Assembly: GCA_963930775.1 (NCBI GenBank)
Contig: OZ005689.1
Span: 15,376,923 to 15,440,922 of the forward strand
Length of the DNA stretch: 64,000 bases
Reading direction: 5' to 3'
Source: Cliona cf. orientalis
Taxonomy: Eukaryota > Porifera > Demospongiae > Clionaida > Clionaidae
Shown: piece by piece, positions 24,371 to 34,599 of the stretch
Layout: each line of letters opens with the position of its first letter
Numbering within the stretch: the first letter of the stretch is position 1
Notes under the pieces: generated by a model
Told to the model about the DNA's origin: nothing
What the model saw: the letters and a program-made list of their open reading frames with translations, nothing else
Databases searched by the model: none
Translations under genes and position numbers: made by a program

Positions 24371-24830
24371 TCATATTTTCATCGTCGTTTTATTATAATA
24401 AATTTTATTGTAATTCATCATTGCATGGCAGAATTGTTGATAACGACTCGGGATGTATAATAATATTACAAGTATAAAGAAACAATGAAATTGAAGGCTG
24501 AAGTAGGGATAGGAGGGCCAAAAAGCATACAAACAAGATTTGTAGGGATAATCATGTCCACTATACATCCCTAGCTTAATGTTGTTCCCTAGCTATTGTT
24601 ATGGCTTGTATATAGGGGTGGGGGGATTGACTGTCGCATTACTGCCTGGTTAGTTTATTCCCGTACCTACTCAAAAACCAAGCATAGGGATGTATAGTGG
24701 ACATGATTATCCCTACAAATCTTGTTTGTATACTTTTTGGCCCTCCCATCCCTACTTCACCCTTCAATTTCATTGTTTTTTTATTCTTGTTTCTGTTCTT
24801 TTTTTGTTTCTCTTTAGTGCAATTCATCAA
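24371..24830. repeat. R1 repeat inverted pair (head-to-head)
   Basis: One R1 copy in minus orientation (about 24465-24575) and one in plus orientation (about 24665-24800) face each other across a spacer of about 90 bp. The R1 core reads TAGGGATGTATAGTGGACAT ... ACAAATCTTGTTTGTRTAC ... CATCCCTACTTCA. Single copies occur at about 6175-6320, 21790-21860, 32590-32712 (minus) and 33373-33505 (plus). Confidence 0.75.
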
Positions 24831-25139
24831 TGCTATCTAGCTAGTTCTCAGTGACTCTTAACTTCATTTTCAATGCAGGATGACAAGCCAAAAATTGCTC
24901 GCGCACGAGTCATAGACACGCCCCTCACTAGGTCGTCGTTACTTTTCCGCCATACTCTGCCGCATAGGTGAGCTCTACATCTTGGCATATAAACAGTCAG
25001 CTCAGTGACTAGCCTCATTCCCAGAACCAGAGAAGCTGCTACCAATATAAACTTACTAGTTTTTTAGATTTGCTCCCTAAAATTATAGAAGTTTTTCTTG
25101 GCCTAGCGCATTCTCCTGTCATCTAGTCTACCCGTGCCC

Positions 25140-25350
25140 GCGTGATCGATCCGGTGATGCGTGGCGCGAGCGCTCAACTCCTGTCACATGACTTCACCAT
25201 GGTAACACATTATGAGTATGCGCATTATATGACAAAATGGGGAATAGGACACACCCAATCATACAATGCGCTGACTAAATCCACCATTACGTAACTGTCA
25301 TGATAACGCCAAACTAGTGTGATACTGCACTGCGCACTACAAAATAGAGT
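25140..25350 (+). repeat. Dispersed repeat family R4, copy 1
   Basis: It shares ATGCGCATTATATGACAAAATGG..., CCACCATTACGT, GATAACGCCAAAC and CAAAATAGAGTG with a second copy at about 33840-34045, in the same orientation. Confidence 0.65.
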
Positions 25351-25489
25351 GCCCCTGGCCATTGCCTAGGGTTAAAAAAGTGCTGTGACTACCATACCAG
25401 CACCGGTGTCATAGGAACGGGGCTCCGGGTAAAATTACATCCCCCAGAGCCAGCAATGAAAGGATATCACCCCCCCCCCCCCCCCCCCA

Positions 25490-25770
25490 GAGATTCTCTT
25501 TGACTTGCATCTCTAAGCGCCTCCGCGTTTCCCCAACGTACACCTTAATTACCACACTGGCAGGGGATCTGGTAGACCACACCTGACAGTTTCTCCTTGG
25601 GGAGAGGGTCCTTCACTTTGGTGAGTAGCTAGCTAGCGAGCAGAGAGTTGGGCCCGATTTGAAGACAACCCCACGGTAGGTCGAACTTCTCACAGGGCTT
25701 CCTGATCCCCTCACTCACACCGCTTACGTATGCGATGACTGCCAGTAGTGGTTTCCTCTCATCCTCTCCT
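25490..25770 (-). pseudogene. Penelope-like element fragment (linker and start of GIY-YIG domain)
   Basis: On the minus strand, translated pieces read KEKLSGVVYQIPCQCG and then, after a frame change at about 25540, VYVGETRRRLEMQVKE. This is the linker and GIY-YIG endonuclease start typical of Penelope-like retroelements. Upstream pieces (YVSGVSEGIRK, LLTKVKDPLP) match the same family but include a stop. It is a dead fragment with no reverse transcriptase part recognised. Confidence 0.65.
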
Positions 25771-26087
25771 CCACATAGTTAAGCTGGATGCTTAATAGAT
25801 GCACACAATCATCGGAAAGCAGGCCGTCTATGCTCCTAGTATATAGTAGAGCCTAGAAAACTCAGAGTGTAATATATGATCAGTGTTGAGGAGGTTCAGT
25901 AACAGTGGCCCCTGCAACACTTTACTTCCTACTAGTACTCAAGATTACCACAGCACACACACAAGGCTAGGGAAAAAGCACAAAACAATAATTTTAGGTA
26001 TAATATCGTAGAGGTTCATTGCTATGGACTTAAATGAGATAGAGTTGTTTAGCTTAGCATAGCATACCTTTCATTAAACTTCATCGA

Positions 26088-26125
26088 TTGGACGTTTCGG
26101 TCCGTGGACCTTCGTCAGCAATACT
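26088..26125 (-). ncRNA. Candidate hammerhead ribozyme core beside a Penelope-like element
   Basis: The minus strand reads CTGACGA, then a GGTC/GACC stem with a CACG loop, then GAAAC. This is the conserved hammerhead core order (CUGANGA, stem II, GAAA). Penelope-like elements are known to carry such motifs in their terminal repeats, and this one lies about 50 bases 3' of the GIY-YIG reading frame. Stem III and the cleavage triplet could not be assigned with certainty. Confidence 0.5.
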
Positions 26126-26176
26126 GAAACACATGCACGTTACACGTAAATAAATATGAAATATTGGGGATGTGAT

Positions 26177-26665
26177 CTATCGAGTGCGCATGGTCCATGT
26201 ATCACTGAGCGTCAGCCCACAATCCAGGTTGCACATTTGGGGGGTCTTCTGAACCCAGATTGCCTCCAAGACATGTCTCTTCCATTGGTGTGGCTCAGTC
26301 TCCATGACCTCTGCTGCCTCCCAGTCAGGTTGGTGACCCATGTCCCATGCGTGAACTGCAATACCATTCTTTCTGTTGTTGGTTTTGACTGCATATTTGT
26401 GCTCCATGATTCTCTTCTGCAGGGTCCTCCCTGTCTCACCTATGTAGCTGGTTTCACAGTCTTGACAGGGGATCTTGAATACTACTCCTTTCTTCATCAA
26501 TTCTGGTGTCTTAGTCTTCACTCTGGTCAGTACACTCCATAGGGTTCCACTCGATTTGAAGATTGTTCTAACTTTGAACTTGTGGCACTCAATCTGAATC
26601 TTCTCAGATAGTCCCTGCACATAGGGTAGGTTGTTTGGTGGATCCGTCAGCCACCTCTGTGTCAA
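26177..26665 (-). CDS. Penelope-like element, 3' part with GIY-YIG endonuclease domain
   Basis: An open frame of 162 codons. It begins with a linker (NLPYVQGLSEKIQIE, LLTRVKTKTPEL-like) and continues into VVFKIPCQDCETSYIGETGR with a following HAWDMGHQPDW block. That is the GIY-YIG nuclease (variant SYIGETG) found at the C-terminus of Penelope-like retroelements. In such elements it nicks target DNA next to the reverse transcriptase. No reverse transcriptase was found upstream on the minus strand, so this is a 5'-truncated copy. The upstream frame also contains breaks. The apparent start Met is not meaningful. A possible hammerhead motif follows at 26088-26125. Confidence 0.75.
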   Translation of the reverse strand: MTQRWLTDPPNNLPYVQGLSEKIQIECHKFKVRTIFKSSGTLWSVLTRVKTKTPELMKKGVVFKIPCQDCETSYIGETGRTLQKRIMEHKYAVKTNNRKNGIAVHAWDMGHQPDWEAAEVMETEPHQWKRHVLEAIWVQKTPQMCNLDCGLTLSDTWTMRTR

Positions 26666-26879
26666 CTCTAGCTATCTCAATTTTAGGTATGTTTCTCAAC
26701 TCGATGTACTTTCCCACACATTCATGCATGCACAATGTAAAACTGTAGCTGTATTACCCCACCTGCCTCTTGCAAAAACGGGAGAGCTACTGTTGTGGCT
26801 GATTCTTCATCCATTCAGCAAGTCTCTGGATAAAATACAAGCTCTATGGTAGCCTATGGCCTAACGATTTTCTAAATAA

Positions 26880-27095
26880 GGCACACCGGGACTCAAAACA
26901 TTGCAAACTGTGACACATGGCTCCCCTATAAAAATATATGGGTATATGGCCGTAACTTTAATTCTAAGGCGTGAATCAAAATTGTATCATGTCAAATCTC
27001 ATTTTTCGACCCATTCTGCGTGCCCATGTAAAAATTATGTTCCCAAGTGCTCCCAGTCCCTCCATGAATTAATTTTTTTTCTACTTAGTGTATGT
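26880..27095 (+). repeat. R3 repeat, copy 2 (3' part)
   Basis: It shares GGCCGTAACTTTAATTCTAA, GGCGTGAATCAAAATT, GACCCATTCTGCGTGCCCAT and the end TTTTTTCTACTTAGTGT with copies at about 45725-45990 (reversed) and about 32270-32335. Confidence 0.7.
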
Positions 27096-27103
27096 ATGTA
27101 TAA

Positions 27104-27540
27104 CGCTGTGGCTAACGTACCAGTACCAGTACTGGAAATTTTGTGCTTCCAGTACCAGCAATTAGCCCGCCAAATAACTTAGAAAATTTTCTCAAGTGGG
27201 AGGGAAAAAAATCAAATAATCAAGCGGGATTCGAACCCATGACCATCGCTTCACCAGGCCCAGCCCTAGCCCGCTCATCCACCCAGCCGAGTCACCGCTG
27301 CCAGATGTCATTTTTTTGCCACCTTTATACACCATACCACTATAATACTAACCCTTGATCAACAGCCGTAACCTAAACCTACCCCCCCCCCTCCCCGGCT
27401 CCTAACCTCACTAGCCATCTAGCGTTCAGTAATAGCATGATATAATATTATTATATTATATCTGTAGTTATTATAGCGTTGCCGGTACTCCAAGCACTAA
27501 ATCTTGAGTACTGGTACCGGTACGTTAGCCACAGCGTATG
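27104..27540. mobile_element. Terminal-inverted-repeat element carrying a tRNA-derived segment
   Basis: The left end ACGCTGTGGCTAACGTACCA continues into CAGTACTGG...CAGTACC. The right end has the reverse complement (GGTACGTTAGCCACAGCGT preceded by GTACTGGTACC). The inverted arms are about 50 bp with some mismatches. The interior contains the SINE-like segment listed separately. Confidence 0.75.
27220..27310 (-). repeat. tRNA-derived SINE-like segment
   Basis: The minus strand carries a perfect pol III B box (GGTTCGAATCCCG, 27225-27238). About 50 bases upstream is an A-box-like stretch (CGGCTGGGTGGATGAGCGG). The acceptor stem does not pair, so this is not a functional tRNA gene. Confidence 0.55.
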
Positions 27541-27589
27541 TATAAGGGGCGTAGCCAGGATTTTAGGTAAGGGGTTCCAGTGGAGGCAG

Positions 27590-28200
27590 TTGTGGATTGC
27601 AGATCTCCAGCAACTATTATCTCCAGGAGGATGCTACACGAGATTGCGAGGAACCTCCGCCGCACAGGAAAGCCACTTCCAGAAATGAGTAAGCTCTCAA
27701 TTAAAGTGTATGGTAAAGATGGAAAAGAGGTGGGCATGAGCTTGTGTGTACTTCCCAGCTTGAGGTTAATATCCAAGCTGATGAGAAGAGAGCCTGTGTA
27801 CCTGTGATTGTACAACCGGATAGTGAGCAGGGATGCTTATATTGGGTACTAATGCTACTTCCTTGCTAGAACTCCAGTTTTTGAGGGCAAATAACAAGCC
27901 TTTACGCACGGGTACTGAACCAAAAGAGAGTGTCACTCGTGTTCGCTTGGTGAGAACCATATCTGTCCCGAGCCAAGCTAGTAAGATTGTCAAAGCCGAG
28001 ATTGAAAGCCAGACTTGAATGTGGCGTGAGTATTCCTGAAACGGTGTTGACAATTGGCGAGAACAGAAGAGTGTATATTCCATTGCAAAACATGCAGGAC
28101 ACTAGAGTGAAACTTTGTAGAGGAGCTGAACTTGGCGTTGTTGAGACTTTTGTAGCCATGTCTCCTAGTGACCATGCAACTTGCATGAGTTAAGAGAGTC
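27590..28200 (+). pseudogene. Gypsy protease and connector remnant
   Basis: The 27590-27810 frame shows a retropepsin-like stretch (TIISRRMLHEI, SIKVYGKDGKEVG) whose expected catalytic D-S/T-G has been lost or shifted. At 27830-28195 two frames give LGTNATSLLELQFL and TIGENRRVYIPLQNMQDT, typical of the protease-RT connector. The stop and frame changes show it is inactive. Confidence 0.65.
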
Positions 28201-28229
28201 AACTAGTTGAGAGCAGTTGTGCTAAAGTC

Positions 28230-29063
28230 ATGGTTGATGAGAAGTATGACAATGAGCGTAACCAAATGTTGTTGGGAGCCCTTAAGCTGAATCAGGGTGA
28301 TCTCACGAACAAGCAGTTTAACAGCCTCAAAACACTTATGTTAGGAGCGTCAGATGTTTTTGCTCTTGATAATTCTGAGCTTGATTGCACCAATCTAGTC
28401 CAATACACCATAGACACTGGTGATAGTCAGCCGATAAAACAACAGCCTTACCACACTCTGATGATTTATTGTGAGCAGATGGCAGAAATGATAGAGGATA
28501 TGCAAGCGCAGGGGATAGTACAGCCGTCCTCAAGCCCCTGGGCAAGCCCAGTAGTCCTCGTGCCAAAGAGGGATGGTACAGCTCGATTCTGTATTGATTA
28601 CAGGCGCTTGAATTCGGTTTCGAGGAAGGATGTTTATTCGTTGCCACGGATTGAAGATATTTTGTCCACTTCAGGAGAAGCCAGATATTTCACGACTCTA
28701 GATTTAGCCACTGGATTTTGGCAGATCGAGCTTGACGAGTCTTCTAGACCTAAGTTAGCTTTCACCACACACAAAGGACTGTACGAGTTCGTTCGCATGC
28801 CTTTCGGATTATGCAACGCTCCTACTACATTCCAAAGGTTAATGCAGGTGGTGTTAGCAGGGCTAGAATGGAGCAGTTGTTTTGTATATACATCAATGAT
28901 ATTTTGGTGGCATCGAAAACTTTTGACGAGCATTTGGTTCATCTCATCAACCGAGGAAGGCATAGCTCCAGACCCAGCCAAAGTTCAAAAGGTTCGAGAT
29001 TTTCCCAGTGCCTACCGATGTCAGCAAGCTTCGACAGTTTTTGGGACTAGTGTCTTATTATAG
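28230..29063 (+). pseudogene. Gypsy reverse transcriptase, broken
   Basis: Clear RT blocks: SSSPWASPVVLVPKRDGT, RFCIDYRRLN, YFTTLDLATGFWQI and FVRMPFGLCNAPTTFQRLM. The reading then shifts frame. In the shifted frame (28811-29000) the polymerase motif reads YINDILV where the family has YxDDILV, so one catalytic Asp is replaced by Asn. Part of the thumb region is also missing before the RNase H frame. It is not functional. Confidence 0.85.
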
Positions 29064-29490
29064 GAGATTTGTCCCAGCCTTTGCTAAGATAGCGGCACTT
29101 TTGCATTCATTGACTAAGAAGAACTCGCCTTTCTGCTGGACGAGCGCATGCGACGATGCCTTCTGTGAGCTAAAGGAATTACTATGTGATGCTCCCGTGT
29201 TAGCCTATCCACGTTTTGGCCTGAGCGAGGAGTTTGTGATTGAGACTGACGCTAGCAAAGTCGGCTTAGGAGCAGTGCTCGCACAGAAGCAACCCGACGG
29301 TACTGTGCATCCTATTGCCTATGCGTCACACTCTCTACAGCCTGCAGAACGGAACTATGAGATATCCGAGTTAGAAACCTTGGGATTGGTATGGGCTGTC
29401 AAACACTTCCGTCCGTACATTCTCGGTTACCCATGTACTGTGTACACAGACCATGCAGCCTGTCTATCTCTCCTTAGATCCTACTTGTAA
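29008..29490 (+). pseudogene. Gypsy RT thumb and RNase H domain, interrupted
   Basis: It reads KLRQFLGLVSYYRRFVP, then the RNase H core FVIETDASKVGLGAVLAQ, the SELETLGLVWAVKHFRPY helix and VYTDHAACLSLL. The frame ends at an insertion (29490). The remaining RNase H end (MNLTIKHRSGKKNANADALS) resumes at about 30130-30240 in another frame. Confidence 0.85.
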
Positions 29491-29967
29491 CAAGAACTGT
29501 GATCTGATTGGTTGAACTAAAGTATCTATTGTTGTATCTCTAATTAAGGCGTGTAGTTAGGGTTCGGTAGAGACACTAGTTCAAGGTGACTTTGGCAGAA
29601 TAGAATATTATTATTGTCATGACACTGATTCAGAATACATACATACATACAGGGAAGTAGCGCAAAAGGCGCCGCTACGCTAGCACAAAAGAAAGTGAAC
29701 AAAAGACTGGACAAAAGGTCCGGCCCAACAGAACGATAGACTGAGCATGCGCAGTATTAACATAGTTCAAGTTCAACAGTTAGATGCAGTGTTACATAGA
29801 TACTAAATCTATCCTTCATAGAAAATCATGTAAGCTCTGTAGAAAACCATGTGAAGCTCTGTAGAAAATCATGTAAATTTTCTTGCCTATGGTTAGGGTT
29901 GTTGCTAGGCAGCAGTTTATGTGTCAGGCTTTTGGGCATTGTTGCTAGGATCCTAGGATTTAAACAT
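29490..29967. other. DNA inserted into the Gypsy RNase H region
   Basis: Non-coding DNA separating the two RNase H halves. It has an ACATACATACATACAG run at about 29637 and two or three direct repeats of CTCTGTAGAAAATCATGTAA at about 29820-29880. No identity was recognised. Confidence 0.5.
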
Positions 29968-30105
29968 GTTAGACACTGTTTAGTCAGTTTCTACATGATT
30001 TAGAAGACCTCAGGGCTCAGTAGAACCCTTGCTTAGTTTGGGATTCTATACAGAGCCCTTCTGTCTTCTAAATCATGTAGAAACCTCCTAAACAGTGTCT
30101 AACTA
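29968..30105. mobile_element. MITE inside the Gypsy element
   Basis: The ends GTTAGACACTGTTTAG and CTAAACAGTGTCTAAC are inverted copies. Inside them, TTTCTACATGATTTAGAAGA pairs with TCTTCTAAATCATGTAGAAA. A diverged partial relative lies at about 33150-33245. Confidence 0.85.
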
Positions 30106-30429
30106 TTATTAAGTTCCTGCAATCCATCCACCAAACTTGCAAGATGGGCACTGACTATACAGGAGATGAACCTCACTATCAAACATCGATCTGGAAAGAA
30201 AAATGCCAATGCTGATGCGTTGTCAAGAAATCCGACCAATGAAGAAACCACGGTGTTATCAGTCACTACTGAGGTCTCAGACGATTCGTGTGATGACATT
30301 TCACTGCCAGAAACGCAACGACAGTTTTACGACATCAAATGAGAACAACGAAGCGATTCTGATCTCTTACCTCTCATTGACTACCTAGAAACTGGTAATC
30401 TCCCTCCCGAGGAGCAGACTTCTAAGAAG

Positions 30430-31660
30430 ATAGTGGCTGAGAGTCCAAAGTTCGACCTGATCAATGGAGTTCTGTACTTCGAGTATCCGAGCTCTCCTCA
30501 CCAATGGTGCATCGTTGTTCCAAAGCACCTGCAGCAGATGATATTGGAGGAAGCACACTCAGGTCAATTTGCCGGCCACTTTTCAGAGAAGAAGGTCTAT
30601 GTCCGTCTCCGCCGCTACTATTGGTGGAAGGAATTCGCTCCGATGTTCGTCGTCACGCCAGAGCGTGCCTCACTTGTGTGACCAGGAAGGGTGGACGGAA
30701 GCCTACACGACCCCCACTACACCCTATCCCGGTAGGTGGACCCTTTCATCATCTTGGGGTAGACATACTCCAACTTCCGCTGACAAGGAACAGTAATCGA
30801 TATGTCGTAGTATTTGCCGACTACTTAAGCAAGTGGATCGAAGCATTTCCAGTTCCAGACCAAACTGCAGAAACAATAGCCAAGCTGTTAGTTGATAAGA
30901 TTGTTTGTGTTCATGGAGTACCGGAACAGTTACTCTCTGACCGTGGAGCTAACTTTTTATCAGACTTAATTCTCGAAGTGTGTTCCCTCCTCGGTATAGA
31001 AAAGTTGAATACGTCTGGCTACCATCCTCAGACCAATGGTCTTGTCGAGAAATTTAATTCCACTCTCATCAGTATGATCTCCAAGAGCTTCACCAGGAGT
31101 AATGACTGGGACGAACGACTGCCATTTCTACTCTTTACCTATACTATAGGGTATCTGCCCAAGAGAGTACTAAAGGGTCCCCTTTCTACCTTCTGTTTGG
31201 CAGAAACCCACGTCTTCCTACGGAAACTACCCTAACTCAGCCGAGATATATTTACACTATCGACCTTGAAGACTACAAAACAGCACTTGTTTCACATCTT
31301 GGAAGTGCTTGGGAAGCTGCAAAAGCTAACATTCAGTCCACTCAGAAGAAACAAAAGCCATATTATGACCAAAAATCAAAGGAGACATATTTTAATGTCG
31401 GAGATCGTGTACTCTTGTACATGCTGAATGAAGTAAAAGGAAAGGACTGGAAATTGAGTCGACCATTTCACGGCCCTTATCGTATCATCAATTTAACTGA
31501 TTGTAATGCCGAAGTCCAACTTGTCGATGGTCAGGAAGAACCAATATTTGTATCACTAGATCGGATCCGGCCATGCCCTAGTGAGCTAAGCAATGATGTA
31601 TGTTGGACAGGTCGTGGCAAGAAACATTTTAAGCGACAAAAAGCACGGAAACAGTAGAGC
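30430..31660 (+). pseudogene. Gypsy integrase, frameshifted
   Basis: 30430-30660 encodes the HHCC zinc-binding start (EEAHSGQFAGHFSEKKVYVR). 30640-31230, in a second frame, encodes the DDE core: FHHLGVDILQL (first D), LLSDRGANFLS (second D) and YHPQTNGLVEKFNSTL (E). 31400-31660 encodes the C-terminal GPY/F-like part (FHGPYRIINLTDCNAEVQ). The triad is retained but the frame is broken at least twice. Confidence 0.85.
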
Positions 31661-31909
31661 CAAGTTAAAGATAAAGCTCCTGTTCGTACCATCGGACCAG
31701 TTACGAGGTCCATGACCCGCAATGCAAGTCAGTAACTATAAGTACAATGTCGTGCATTTTCTGAACTATTGTGTATTGACTGAGTAATAGTATATTATTA
31801 TTATTATTGTTTATTGATTTGTGTTAGGTCATTGATCTAACTACCTTTTGTTAGCTTGTTGATTTGTGCTATGATGTCGAGAACGACCTCCCATCTTGGC
31901 CGGGGGAGA

Positions 31910-32137
31910 TGTAGATGTAGTGTTATGTGGTTTTGGTTTTGTATCTTTGGCTATGATGTAATGTTGTGTCATTCTTGTTAGGTCACTCAGACCGGTTTTG
32001 TGTATTGAGTTCAGTTGCTAATCTTTGTCAGTCATGAAGTAGCTATCTTTTTGTAAGTGTAGCCTGTATGTATCTTTGCTAAGTTTACTGAATAAGTATT
32101 TGCTAATAACATCATGCAGGAGACCCTGGTCGTTACA
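31910..32137 (+). repeat. Probable 3' LTR of the Gypsy element
   Basis: It follows the purine-rich tract GCCGGGGGAGA and runs from TGTAGATGTAG to TCGTTACA (TG...CA). The length is about 228 bp. With no 5' copy to compare, the limits are inferred. Confidence 0.5.
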
Positions 32138-32159
32138 CAATACAAGCAGGCAGCCTTAC

Positions 32160-32335
32160 ATCAATTTTGACCAAAGTGGATAATGGTCGTCACGTTGATG
32201 TGCGCACGTGGCCCCACCCCTCACGTAGCACGTGGGCGGAAAACATTGCAAATGCATGGCTTTCTATACAAACATGGGATAATTTCAAAGGATCGTAACT
32301 TGAATTCTAAGGTGTGAATCAAAATTCCCCAAGGA
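32160..32335 (+). repeat. R3 repeat, copy 3
   Basis: It shares GGTCGTCACGTTGATGTGCG, CCACCCCTCACGTAGC and CATTGCAAATGCATGGCTT with R3 copies at 8150 and 45740. Confidence 0.7.
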
Positions 32336-32347
32336 ATTCCCCTTAAT

Positions 32348-32547
32348 TACCGTAAATCGCGATTACTAAATTTTCGTGTCTAAAATATTTCAAGCGATAA
32401 TTTTTCGCGTTAAGTAATTTTCGGACAAACGACCCTGTACCGCATTGTCGTTAATACTGTGCATGCATGTATTTTGTGCGTTTAATTTTCGCACAAGCCA
32501 TGCTGTCCGAAATTATTTTAACATCGAAATATTCGCGATTTACGGTA
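32348..32547. mobile_element. MITE with 15-bp perfect inverted ends
   Basis: It starts TACCGTAAATCGCGA and ends TCGCGATTTACGGTA. The interior is rich in TTTTCG/CGAAA. A related TACCGTAAATCTGG...TTTTCG segment interrupts the first intron of the broken VWA gene at about 40714-40890. Confidence 0.85.
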
Positions 32548-32589
32548 TTTCGACCCATTCTGTGTGCCCATATAAAAATTGTGGAATAA

Positions 32590-33505
32590 TACACTTTACA
32601 AGTATAAAAACCAATAAAATTGAAGGATAAAGTAGGGATGGCAGGGTCAAAAAGTACACAAACAAGGCGTAAGCATCTGCTATAGCTACATCCCTTCGCT
32701 TGCTTTTCTCGATTATTATGCACCTATTAATGTCAATGTATTTGTCGAGTACGGCATGCTAGTGTAGTTAGATACGGTCTTACCACAAGTTATGCCCTCT
32801 GGCTCTAGCAATGCAGAACTATCATGGGCGTAGGAACAGGGGTGGCCACAGGGGCCAGGGCCCCCCACTTTTTGAGCTGACATTTAATATCTGCAGTTCA
32901 GAATGAGATCCAATCCAGCTAGTCTGCAGTGGCTAATATGAGTGAATGTGCCTCAATTGCTTCCAAATCTATTCCATTCGACTTACAGTTCATTTTTTCA
33001 TCGAGAAACTCACGATAGCAGTCTCGAACGTGCAAAAATGAGCATGATTTGTCACAAAGTGGGCGTGGTCGTAAAAATTTCGCGTGCAACTGTATACTGG
33101 GCCCACCCAACCTCCAACATCTTCCTACGCCTATGACTATTTATATGATCTAAACTTGTTGGACACTGTTTCTATGTGATTTAGAAGACCTCAGGGCTCT
33201 CATACGTTCCTCACTTTGCTCGGGATTCCGAGTCCATCAGTCTTCTGTCGAGTACAATATTGTTCGCTTTGAATTTTTACCACATTCATTCACAGAGGAA
33301 AGGGAAAAGTGGTGGATCTGATTGTCACAATGGTTCAGGATAGATTCTGTTACATTCTTTTTGCACCCTTCAAAAAGCAAGTGTAGGGATGTATAGCAGA
33401 TGCTTATGTCTTACAAATCTTGTTTGTGTACTTTTTAACCCTTCCATCCCTACTTCATCCTTCAATTTTATTGTTTTTAATACTTGTTTCTATTCTTTTT
33501 ATATA
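32590..33505. repeat. R1 copies flanking a GGCGTAGGAA-ended element
   Basis: R1 copies lie at 32590-32712 (minus) and 33373-33505 (plus). Between them, 32823-33137 is bounded by GGCGTAGGAA and TTCCTACGCC inverted ends, with no coding frame. A partial copy of the 29968 MITE lies at 33150-33245. Confidence 0.6.
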
Positions 33506-33839
33506 ATTAATCAATGCCATCTGTTTATTCAACTCTCATTGTAATTAAGTAGCTAGTAGATGAGAGGTACCGGAGTTCGTGCGAGCGCGCAAAGTATTAG
33601 CCACACCCTTCAAGGTGGCTGTCAAAGAAGGCTGCCCAGCTCAGGTAGTGGTACCGGTGTCTTTTCAAGTTGTGAACTGGCTGTTATGCTGACTTCTGAG
33701 GAGCCTCTTGATACCTAGTTCACTGGCCTAATTAACTAAGCTATAGATAGCTCGCGCGGGAGATCCTGGCGCCTAGGTCGAGGCTAGAACTGAGCACCGT
33801 GAATGTCTGAGCGATCGAGCTAGGCCGGCCAGTTGCATT

Positions 33840-34045
33840 GTACATCGCGCGCGCCGCGCCCCTGACCATATTCACCGATTTAACCATGGCAACACAATCC
33901 GAGCATGCGCATTGTATGACAAAATGGCGTATCAGACACACCCATTAGTTAATGTGCCGTACATACCCACCATTACGTGTACTTGTCTAGATAACGCCAA
34001 ACAAATGTGCCATGGATCTGCGCATTATAAAATAGAGTGGATTTA
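33840..34045 (+). repeat. R4 repeat, copy 2
   Basis: It shares CATGCGCATTGTATGACAAA, CCACCATTACGTGTAC, GATAACGCCAAAC and ATAAAATAGAGTGG with about 25200-25350. Confidence 0.65.
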
Positions 34046-34321
34046 TACCAGAACTAAGGCGAGCGGTCCAGACACTCTTGAGTTGTCCCTGATAATGAAA
34101 AAGAAAGAAAGAAAGAAGGATAGAATGAGAAATGAGCTATTCTTCAAACATCTGGTTCTGGCATGTACAATTGTTTTGACGAATGATCTTGGTCTTGCTA
34201 GATGCACAATTTGCTGGAGATTCTGATTTTCACACTTAGAAATTCACAAAATTACCAATCTTGAGATATTTGGGTATTTGTAATGTATTACATATGGCAT
34301 ATCCGGGCCATCCCTTCTTAT

Positions 34322-34565
34322 AAGCCCCATTTACACGTAGGGCTTAACTCGGGTCAGGATCCGCATGAAACTAACTCGCTTGTATGTAAACGTGCTAGCT
34401 AATCCACTTGTAAACTGAATCAGTTGACCCGGGTTGTAACCCACATTCTGATGTGTGTTACGTGCATAGTAGTGGGCTATGAATATCTTAACTCAGGTCA
34501 AGCGCGTGCGTGTAAACGCGATTTAATCCGGTTCAGTTTAAACTGGTTTGATACGTGTAAAGTCT
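34322..34565. mobile_element. MITE-like element, GCCCCATTTACAC family, copy 2
   Basis: It starts GCCCCATTTACACGTAGGGC and ends near GATACGTGTAAAGT. The interior has repeated GTGTAAACG and TGTAAAC blocks, like the copy at 14834. Confidence 0.6.
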
Positions 34566-34599
34566 ACCGACATTATGATAAATCCCTAAGGATTTTCTT

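Larger units (their letters stand above)
27575..32137 (+). mobile_element. Decayed Ty3/Gypsy LTR retrotransposon (no 5' LTR seen)
   Basis: The order is protease remnant, reverse transcriptase, RNase H, integrase, C-terminal domain and 3' LTR, as in Ty3/Gypsy elements. Gag and a 5' LTR were not recognised. The element is interrupted at about 29490-30110 by foreign DNA that ends in a MITE, and it carries several frameshifts and stops. The parts are described separately. Confidence 0.85.

Noticed and set aside
26156..26542. Plus-strand 128-codon frame
   Set aside because: It is the antisense shadow of the GIY-YIG frame on the minus strand.
27225..27300. Functional tRNA gene on the minus strand
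   Set aside because: The B box is perfect, but the acceptor and D stems do not pair. It is better explained as a tRNA-derived SINE.
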